The notes beneath the pieces were generated by a model. That model saw only the letters and a program-made list of their open reading frames with translations. It searched no databases and had not been told where the DNA came from. Shown one piece after another: positions 1 to 4,188 of a DNA stretch of 5,083 nucleotides. The translations under genes were made by a program, and so were the position numbers. Within the stretch, counting starts at the first letter, position 1; the number at the start of each line of letters is the position of its first letter. This DNA is from Nanobdellota archaeon (GTDB lineage Archaea > Nanobdellota > Nanobdellia > Woesearchaeales > UBA12501), in the NCBI GenBank assembly GCA_018812465.1, contig JAHJCS010000029.1:1-5083 (forward strand), in the 5' to 3' direction.

Positions 1-18
1 TAAGGCTTTTACAGCCTC

Positions 19-39
19 CACTGGACACTGGACACCTGG
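19..39. repeat. Short heptad tandem repeat upstream of the first gene
   Basis: Two perfect tandem copies of CACTGGA (19-25 and 26-32) are followed by a degenerate third, CACCTGG (33-39). The array ends nine bases before the TATA-like box of the first gene. A 5-bp hairpin (AGGCT at 3-7 with AGCCT at 13-17) lies just ahead of it. The position is compatible with a regulator-binding site, but the repeat is short enough to be chance. Confidence 0.35.
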
Positions 40-47
40 TTGTGAGG

Positions 48-55
48 TATTTAAA
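48..55 (+). promoter_or_regulatory. TATA-like promoter of the winged-helix gene
   Basis: TATTTAAA is centred about 27 bases ahead of the ATG at 78, the distance at which an archaeal TATA box would start transcription at or next to that ATG. This supports a leaderless mRNA and the shorter start. A strong Shine-Dalgarno-like GGAGGTG (56-62) overlaps the downstream flank, but it lies 15 bases from the ATG, which is long for a ribosome-binding site. Confidence 0.5.
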
Positions 56-77
56 GGAGGTGGACAAACTAGAAAGT

Positions 78-545
78 ATGAAAAATAAGATAATATCCAA
101 GGATACACCCTTGGCTGAGATAACACTCAGGAAATATGAAAAGCCGTTCAACCTTGACCAAAGAGAGCTGGTCAGGAAGCTGTGCCTTTCAACTGGCTTA
201 TTGCAGCCAGGAGATTCGCGGGATATAATCGTAGACATTCTTTATGTTATGCTCAAGGCAAAGAAGGACAAGACAGAGCTTTCTTCTGAAGATGTGAGGG
301 ATAATGTGATAATCTCACGTAAGAATTCTGGCCTTGTTGTGGCAGGAGTCGCATCATCTAACATACGCAGGCAGCTAAAGAGGTTAAGGGATCTCTTTCT
401 TGTCGAGAAAGTCAGGAACAAGTACCGGATAAATGAGCATGACAGCTTAAACAACATCTTCCAGGAAAAAGTTGAGCAATATCTCCTGCAGACTGTGCTT
501 TCCAGAGTGAAGGATTACATTGATGTTGTGGATAAGGAGTTCTGA
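78..545 (+). CDS. Predicted winged helix-turn-helix protein, unknown family
   Basis: This encodes 155 residues with no signal peptide or membrane segment, so it is probably a cytoplasmic DNA-binding protein. I do not recognise the family. Residues 47-80 read as a long helix plus linker. Residues 90-120 have the look of a winged helix: a small turn (GVASSN), a basic helix rich in Arg and Lys (IRRQLKRLRDLFLVEK), then a short basic wing (VRNKYRIN). Residues 127-155 form a charged amphipathic C-terminal helix, possibly for dimerisation. The ATG at 78 is preferred over the GTG at 42 because a TATA-like box lies at 48-55, inside the longer reading frame. The nuclease gene follows after 13 bases with no visible promoter, so the two are probably co-transcribed and this protein may be their regulator (inference). 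Its last 18 codons recur downstream of the nuclease at 1582-1635 with only synonymous changes. Confidence 0.75.
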   Translation: MKNKIISKDTPLAEITLRKYEKPFNLDQRELVRKLCLSTGLLQPGDSRDIIVDILYVMLKAKKDKTELSSEDVRDNVIISRKNSGLVVAGVASSNIRRQLKRLRDLFLVEKVRNKYRINEHDSLNNIFQEKVEQYLLQTVLSRVKDYIDVVDKEF

Positions 546-558
546 TTGAAGATCTAAA

Positions 559-1578
559 ATGAAAAGTCTTAAGTTTACAAGAACCCAAGAGAGTTATCAT
601 TCCTTGATTAATGGAATAGGCAGATTATTAGAGAATGGAAGAAGGCAGGCATATGTTGCAGTAAACAGTATTCTTGTAAAGACTTACTGGGAGATAGGCA
701 AGAGTATAATTGAATATGAGCAGAAAGGTGAGGAAAAGGCAGAGTATGGGAGCAAACTGCTAGCCAGGCTGTCAAAAGACCTAAAATCCAGGTATGGCAA
801 AGGATTTGGCAAAAGCAATATCTACCTTATGAGGCAGTTTTTCCTCAAATACCGGAAATTCCAGACACTGTCTGGAAAATTGAGCTGGAGCCATTATTCA
901 GAATTGCTTTCAATAGAAGATAATACTGCAAGAAGGTTTTATGAAAGCCAATGCCTGAAAGATAACTGGTCAGTAAGAGAACTTCAGAGACAGATTAACT
1001 CAGCACTATTCCACAGGATTGCCTTGAGCAAGGATAAGAAAGGAGTCATGGAACTTTCAAAGAAAGGCTTGGTTATAGAGCATGCAAATGACATCATAAA
1101 AGACCCTTATATACTGGAGTTTCTTGATATCCCTGAAGACCACAAATACTCCGAGAAAGAATTAGAGCAGAAGATAATCGGCAATCTCCAGATGTTCCTG
1201 CTTGAACTAGGAAAAGGGTTTAGTTTTGTCAAAAGGCAGTTTAGGATAACTTTAGACAATACCCATTATTATGTGGATCTGGTTTTCTACCATAAGATAC
1301 TGAAGTGTTTTGTCCTTATAGACTTAAAGATAGGAAAGGTCAGCCATAATGACATCGGGCAGATGAATATGTACCTTAACTATTTTAAGGAAGAGGAAAA
1401 CTCTGCTGAGGACAATGAGCCTATAGGGATAATACTCTCTGCCGAGAAAAACAGTTTTCTGGTTAAATATGCTTTGGGCGGAATATCAAACAAGCTATTT
1501 GTCTCAAAATACAGGCTATATCTGCCGGATAAGAATGAGCTGGAGAGAAGGCTGAAGATTCTATTGGATAATAACTAA
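559..1578 (+). CDS. DUF1016/YhcG-type PD-(D/E)XK nuclease
   Basis: This encodes 339 residues, a full length for the family. The N-terminal half (about 10-155) matches the DUF1016 N-terminal domain, including YWEIGKSIIEYEQKG (43-57), YGSKLLARLSKDL (63-75), GFGKSNIYLMRQF (82-94) and the signature LSWSHYSELLSIED (108-121). The C-terminal half (about 175-325) is the nuclease fold: NLQMFLLELGKGFSFVKRQ (209-227), then D240 in YVDLVFYH, D255 and K257 in IDLKIGK, and Q268 in GQMNMYLNYF. These fit a complete PD-(D/E)XK active site, with Asp in the D/E position and E203 or E216 as a possible extra acidic ligand. The family is widespread in bacteria and archaea, patchily distributed, and often found in accessory or restriction-like neighbourhoods. 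Its substrate is not established from this sequence. It sits 13 bases after the winged-helix gene and ends with TAA, immediately followed in the same frame by a duplicated tail of that upstream gene. No good Shine-Dalgarno sequence precedes the ATG, so translation may depend on coupling. Confidence 0.9.
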   Translation: MKSLKFTRTQESYHSLINGIGRLLENGRRQAYVAVNSILVKTYWEIGKSIIEYEQKGEEKAEYGSKLLARLSKDLKSRYGKGFGKSNIYLMRQFFLKYRKFQTLSGKLSWSHYSELLSIEDNTARRFYESQCLKDNWSVRELQRQINSALFHRIALSKDKKGVMELSKKGLVIEHANDIIKDPYILEFLDIPEDHKYSEKELEQKIIGNLQMFLLELGKGFSFVKRQFRITLDNTHYYVDLVFYHKILKCFVLIDLKIGKVSHNDIGQMNMYLNYFKEEENSAEDNEPIGIILSAEKNSFLVKYALGGISNKLFVSKYRLYLPDKNELERRLKILLDNN

Positions 1579-1581
1579 TAT

Positions 1582-1704
1582 CAGACAGTGCTGAGCAGAG
1601 TCAAGGATTATATTGATGTTGTGGATAAGGAGTTTAAGAGAATTTGTTCTAATTTAAGAGTCGGCAACAACAACTCAGAACTCATACCCGGTCAGATTCC
1701 TTAG
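1582..1704 (+). pseudogene. 3'-end remnant of a second winged-helix gene copy
   Basis: Bases 1582-1635 encode QTVLSRVKDYIDVVDKEF, identical to the last 18 residues of the protein encoded at 78-545. The aligned DNA (489-541 against 1582-1634) matches at 47 of 53 positions. All differences, including TTC/TTT in the final Phe codon, are synonymous. Where the first gene stops (TGA), this copy reads on for another 22 codons to TAG at 1702, entering the inverted-repeat element at 1663. The frame is that of the nuclease, directly after its TAA, but no start codon or ribosome-binding site precedes it. It is best read as the surviving end of a homologous gene whose 5' part was lost or displaced. Confidence 0.75.
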
Positions 1705-1787
1705 GAATCTGCCCTATTCGCAAAGGAAAAATCAGAACTGCGTAAATGATTTTTCCTCTGCACTCAGTATTCGTTCGTGTTGTTGCC
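1663..1787. repeat. 125-base element with terminal inverted repeats and two internal hairpins
   Basis: Perfect 10-bp arms GGCAACAACA (1663-1672) and TGTTGTTGCC (1778-1787) bound the segment. Inside are two strong hairpins. The first pairs CAGATTCC (1693-1700) with GGAATCTG (1704-1711) around a 3-base loop, extendable by two G-C pairs past one mismatch. The second pairs AGGAAAAATCA (1724-1734) with TGATTTTTCCT (1747-1757) around a 12-base loop, extendable by GCA/TGC past one mismatch. As RNA it would form a three-way junction; as DNA it resembles a small non-autonomous element. TC flanks both ends outside the arms, which could be a 2-bp target duplication or chance. No open reading frame of note lies inside. 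Confidence 0.6.
1720..1761. terminator. Possible bidirectional terminator hairpin after the nuclease gene
   Basis: An 11-bp perfect stem (1724-1734 with 1747-1757), extended by three more pairs, has a run of five T in its 3' arm on the plus strand and, by symmetry, on the minus strand. Another T5 run follows at 1797-1801 within GAAAAGTTTTTC. Archaeal termination mainly uses T runs, so either could end nuclease transcription. The call is weak because the hairpin may instead belong to the larger structured element around it. Confidence 0.3.
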
Positions 1788-1805
1788 TCGGAAAAGTTTT
1801 TCTAC

Positions 1806-1911
1806 ACGCCGCCCTGACGCAGACGAGCCGGGGGTTGCCCCCTCCGGGGTGGCGAGTAGGACAAATTGAGTGTCAACAAAATTTGGCCGTCTGCTGTCAT
1901 GAGGGCGGCGT
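1806..1911. other. G+C-rich bulged-stem element, candidate structured RNA
   Basis: The 106-base segment closes on itself in four steps. ACGCCGCCC (1806-1814) pairs with GGGCGGCGT (1903-1911); TGAC (1815-1818) with GTCA (1896-1899); GCAGACG (1819-1825) with CGTCTGC (1888-1894). GCC (1827-1829) can pair with GGC (1885-1887). Bulges are TGA (1900-1902), T1895 and A1826. This gives 20 pairs, or 23 with the last step. The interior has a GGGGG/CCCCC hairpin (1830-1834 with 1838-1842), an alternative CCCC/GGGG hairpin (1839-1842 with 1846-1849) and a CAAATT/AATTTG stem around 1862-1885. The 5' half is about three quarters G+C, far above the surrounding genes. I see no landmarks of tRNA, rRNA, SRP RNA or RNase P RNA. 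The strand is undetermined. It could be a noncoding RNA, a cis-regulatory leader or a mobile-element end. Confidence 0.55.
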
Positions 1912-1928
1912 ACTCAACAATCAATACA

Positions 1929-1937
1929 TTTATAATT
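1929..1937 (+). promoter_or_regulatory. TATA box of the zinc-ribbon gene
   Basis: TTTATAATT is centred 27 bases before the ATG at 1960, predicting transcription starting at or next to the start codon (leaderless). The motif is nearly symmetric and reads AATTATAAA on the minus strand, so it could also fire leftward. AAGGAG (1938-1943) follows directly, 16 bases from this ATG but only 8 from an ATG at 1952 that opens a three-codon ORF. Confidence 0.6.
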
Positions 1938-1959
1938 AAGGAGCTCTCAAAATGTCATC

Positions 1960-2361
1960 ATGAGAATCCCAAAGAGGTACGGCCAGTCCAAAATCAACAA
2001 ATGCCCTTTCTGCGGTGTTCAGGCCACATTCCAGAATGCTCAGGGAGTTCCTGTGTGCAGGGCTCATAAGGATCTCAGCCTTGACAACCTGAAATGCGTC
2101 TGCGGTGAATCTCTTGAACCCAGGTCAGGCAAGTTCGGGCCTTACTTTTCATGCATGAACTGCGGAAATATCAATTTTAGGAAAGGTCTTGAGTTCAATG
2201 AAGGCAGGATAAACAGGCAGAAAGAGCCTGAGATAAAGACAAAAGAGAAGAAGTATGATAATCCAAGAAAGTTTGAGGAAGTGAAGTCAAGGGCAAGCAA
2301 GGACTCACACCCAAAAGAGATAACAGTCACTTCTGATGAGCTGGATTTTATGTATGGCTGA
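1960..2361 (+). CDS. Small double zinc-ribbon protein, conserved-looking archaeal type
   Basis: This encodes 133 residues and is probably a soluble, zinc-binding protein. The first module has C15-x2-C18 (CPFCG) and C33-x2-H36. The second has C46-x-C48 (CVCG) and C65-x2-C68 (CMNCG), enclosing LEPRSGKFGPYFSC, which resembles the C-terminal zinc fingers of type IA topoisomerases (a residue-pattern comparison, not a search). The basic start RIPKRYGQSK and the two ribbons suggest nucleic-acid binding. Residues 75-120 are Lys/Glu-rich and look disordered, and the tail ends in a distinct TSDELDFMYG. The exact function is unknown. The start is fixed by the TATA box 27 bases upstream and an in-frame stop at 1933-1935, with no other in-frame ATG, GTG or TTG start between. 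It appears to be its own transcription unit between the structured element and the pyr operon. Confidence 0.85.
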   Translation: MRIPKRYGQSKINKCPFCGVQATFQNAQGVPVCRAHKDLSLDNLKCVCGESLEPRSGKFGPYFSCMNCGNINFRKGLEFNEGRINRQKEPEIKTKEKKYDNPRKFEEVKSRASKDSHPKEITVTSDELDFMYG

Positions 2362-2428
2362 TTTTCACCCCCAAACCTAGACGAAACTACTCTTGAAGAG
2401 CAAACTATATTCTGTTGTTGCAAAAAAC

Positions 2429-2435
2429 TTATAAA
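2429..2435 (+). promoter_or_regulatory. TATA box of the pyr operon
   Basis: TTATAAA is preceded by an A-rich, BRE-like AAAAAAC and centred 29 bases before the pyrD ATG at 2461. This fits a leaderless or nearly leaderless transcript; there is no Shine-Dalgarno sequence in AATATTTTTA directly before the ATG. A small inverted repeat, CTCTT-G-AAGAG (2390-2400), lies about 30 bases upstream and could be an operator, though it is short. Confidence 0.65.
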
Positions 2436-2460
2436 CTGCCAGGCATCTGTAATATTTTTA

Positions 2461-3387
2461 ATGGTTGATATATCTACATCTATTGGGGGCATTAGGCTTG
2501 GGAATCCTACAATACTTGCTTCTGGCTTCATGGGTGTCACTGGAGCCTCAATGGCCTATGCTGCAAGGAGCGGTGCAGGCGCTGTCACAATGAAATCACT
2601 TGGCCTTGAGCCAAGGAAAGTGCATCCATGCCCTGTTGTTCTCTCTTTTGACAAGGGACTTATCAATGCAGTAGGCCTCTCAGGCTCAGGCATTGAAGAG
2701 AGCATGGCTGAGATTGAGTTTGCAAAGAAGCACGCTGGAGTGCCTGTCATTGCATCAATCTTTGCAGGCACAAAAAAGGAATTCGGCATGACAGCAAAAG
2801 AGGTCTCAAAAGCAAAGCCTGATCTTATCGAAGTGAATATCTCCTGTCCTAATGTGCATTCTGAGTTTGGCAGGCCTTTTGGAACTGACCCAAAGACTGC
2901 TGCTGAAGTGACAAGGGAAGTCAAAAAGAACACAAAAGTTCCTGTGATAGTAAAACTCACTCCTAATGTTGTTGACATAAAAGAGATAGCTGTTGCTGTC
3001 GCAAAAGCAGGCGCTGATGTTATCAACGCAATAAACACTCTTGGTCCTGGAATGATAATAAACATCACTGCAAAGAAGCCAGTACTTTTCAACAAGAGAG
3101 GCGGGTTGAGCGGTCCTGCAGTAAGACCAATAGCAGTAAGATGCATCTATGACATCTATGAGGCAACAAAAGGAAAGATACCGCTCATAGGCACTGGAGG
3201 AGTGACCTATGGCAATGATGCTGTTGAGATGTTCATGGCAGGAGCAAGCGCTGTCGGCATAGGCTCTGCAATACATTACAGAGATATAGGTGTCTTCAGG
3301 AAAGTGTCTCTTGAGATCACTAATTTCATGAAAGCAAACAGGTATTCCTCAATAAAAGAGATGGTGGGTGTTGCGCATGAAAATTGA
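2461..3387 (+). CDS. pyrD: Dihydroorotate dehydrogenase, class 1B catalytic subunit
   Basis: PyrD carries FMN and oxidises dihydroorotate to orotate, the fourth step of UMP synthesis. With PyrK it passes electrons to NAD+. The 308 residues form a single TIM-barrel of normal length. Visible family residues are K45, N69 in INAVGL, N126, C129 and N131 in NISCPN (C129 is the expected catalytic base; class 2 enzymes use Ser), K165 in VKLTPN, N192 in INT, GGLSGPA (214-220), and the phosphate-binding GTGGV (244-248) and GIGSA (266-270). The Cys and the adjacent pyrK gene point to class 1B. The loop after N69 reads GLSGSGIEE, where the class more often has GLPNPG or GLQNPG (from memory), so it is a mild divergence. 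The ATG at 2461 is supported by the TATA box about 29 bases upstream. The gene is first in the pyr operon, and its last 11 bases overlap pyrK. Confidence 0.96.
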   Translation: MVDISTSIGGIRLGNPTILASGFMGVTGASMAYAARSGAGAVTMKSLGLEPRKVHPCPVVLSFDKGLINAVGLSGSGIEESMAEIEFAKKHAGVPVIASIFAGTKKEFGMTAKEVSKAKPDLIEVNISCPNVHSEFGRPFGTDPKTAAEVTREVKKNTKVPVIVKLTPNVVDIKEIAVAVAKAGADVINAINTLGPGMIINITAKKPVLFNKRGGLSGPAVRPIAVRCIYDIYEATKGKIPLIGTGGVTYGNDAVEMFMAGASAVGIGSAIHYRDIGVFRKVSLEITNFMKANRYSSIKEMVGVAHEN

Positions 3388-4186
3388 GCAGCCCATAGTC
3401 CTTGAGATAAAGAAGGTGATAAAAGAATCTTCTGACACTAATACATTCCTCTTTGATTATCCTTTACGAGCCAGGCCAGGCCAGTTCGTCAGTGTGTGGC
3501 TGCCTGGAGTTGATGAAAAACCTTTCTCTGTGAGCTACCAGGATGAGAAAAGATTCGGAATATCATGTTTTGGGGTAGGTCCTTTTTCAAAAAAGCTTAA
3601 TAGCTTGAGAGCTGGGGAGAAAGTTGGTATACGTGGCCCATATGGTAAGGGGTTCACGTCAAAAAGAGGTCATGTTGCCTTGGTGGGCGGTGGCTGCGGC
3701 GCTGCTCCCTTGGCTTTTCTTGCTAACTCATTGAGGAAGATGGGTTCCAAGGTTGATTTCATAATCGGCGCAAAGGATATTGATCATGTCCTGTTTGTGC
3801 AAAGGCTTAAGAAAGCAGGAGTCCATGTGCACATAGCTACTGATGATGGCAGCTGCGGAAAGAAGGGCTTTGCAACAGACATACTCAAGAATCTCCTGAA
3901 ATCAAAGAAAGAGATAAAGATGGTCTACACATGCGGTCCAGAGATAATGATGAAGAAAATCATAGACCTGTGCGACATGAACAAGAAGAACTGCGAGATA
4001 AGCATGGAGAGATACATGAAGTGCGGCTTTGGTATATGCGGCCAGTGCTGCGTAGACAATGTTGGTTTGAGAGTGTGCAAGGAAGGTCCAGTGTTTGAGA
4101 AGAACCTTGTGAAGAGGTTCTTTGAGTTCAACAAGTACAAGCGAGATGCATCAGGCAAGAAGATCATACTCAATCCGGGGTGTTAA
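3377..4186 (+). CDS. pyrK: Dihydroorotate dehydrogenase electron-transfer subunit
   Basis: PyrK is the FAD and [2Fe-2S] subunit that moves electrons from PyrD to NAD+. The 269 residues follow the ferredoxin-reductase layout. An FAD-binding barrel (about 1-95) has RPGQFVSVWLPG (33-44), EKPFSVS (47-53) and GPYGKGF (87-93). A nucleotide-binding domain (about 98-200) has VGGGCGAAPL (103-112) and CGPEIM (186-191). The iron-sulfur motif has C216, C221, C224 and C234, with an additional adjacent C225. A 30-residue tail with FNKYKRDASG follows. The ATG at 3377 is preferred over the GTG at 3368: the resulting start MKIEQPIV suits the family, and GGGTG (3366-3370) lies six bases ahead as a ribosome-binding site. 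The 11-base overlap with pyrD implies translational coupling and matched amounts of the two subunits. Confidence 0.95.
   Translation: MKIEQPIVLEIKKVIKESSDTNTFLFDYPLRARPGQFVSVWLPGVDEKPFSVSYQDEKRFGISCFGVGPFSKKLNSLRAGEKVGIRGPYGKGFTSKRGHVALVGGGCGAAPLAFLANSLRKMGSKVDFIIGAKDIDHVLFVQRLKKAGVHVHIATDDGSCGKKGFATDILKNLLKSKKEIKMVYTCGPEIMMKKIIDLCDMNKKNCEISMERYMKCGFGICGQCCVDNVGLRVCKEGPVFEKNLVKRFFEFNKYKRDASGKKIILNPGC
4177..4182 (+). promoter_or_regulatory. Ribosome-binding site of pyrB
   Basis: GGGGTG ends six bases before the pyrB ATG and lies inside the last codons of pyrK. The pyrK start has GGGTG (3366-3370) at the same six-base distance. Both can pair with the CACC of an archaeal anti-Shine-Dalgarno sequence. 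The internal cistrons of this operon therefore appear to use ribosome-binding sites, unlike the leaderless first gene. Confidence 0.5.
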
Positions 4187-4188
4187 AA

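Noticed and set aside
42..77. GTG at 42 as start of the first gene
   Set aside because: It would place the TATA-like box and GGAGGTG inside the coding sequence. The ATG at 78 has the same promoter distance as the other two transcription units in the window.
861..875. Palindrome CCAGACACTGTCTGG inside the nuclease gene
   Set aside because: It encodes the ordinary family stretch around FQTLSG. Six-base arms within a coding region are easily explained by chance.
489..1635. CRISPR or other spaced-repeat array
   Set aside because: Only two copies of the repeat exist, more than a kilobase apart and separated by a whole gene. They encode a protein tail with synonymous changes.
1663..1787. Integron attC recombination site
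   Set aside because: An ORF followed by an imperfect palindrome invites this reading, but the ends (GGCAACAACA and TGTTGTTGCC) do not fit the RYYYAAC and GTTRRRY core sites, and no integrase is visible.
1800..1915. tRNA, SRP RNA or RNase P RNA
   Set aside because: The G+C-rich block prompted a check, but there is no cloverleaf with a T-loop, no SRP helix 8 signature and no RNase P conserved core. The fold is a single bulged stem instead.
1866..2069. A 67-codon plus-strand reading frame across the structured element and the start of the zinc-ribbon gene
   Set aside because: It overlaps the well-supported zinc-ribbon gene in another frame, runs through the TATA box, and has no ribosome-binding site or recognisable protein pattern.
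2556..3276. Long minus-strand open frames within pyrD
   Set aside because: They are antisense shadows of a clearly recognised gene, with compositions that do not resemble real proteins. The same applies to minus-strand frames in pyrK, pyrB and the winged-helix gene.
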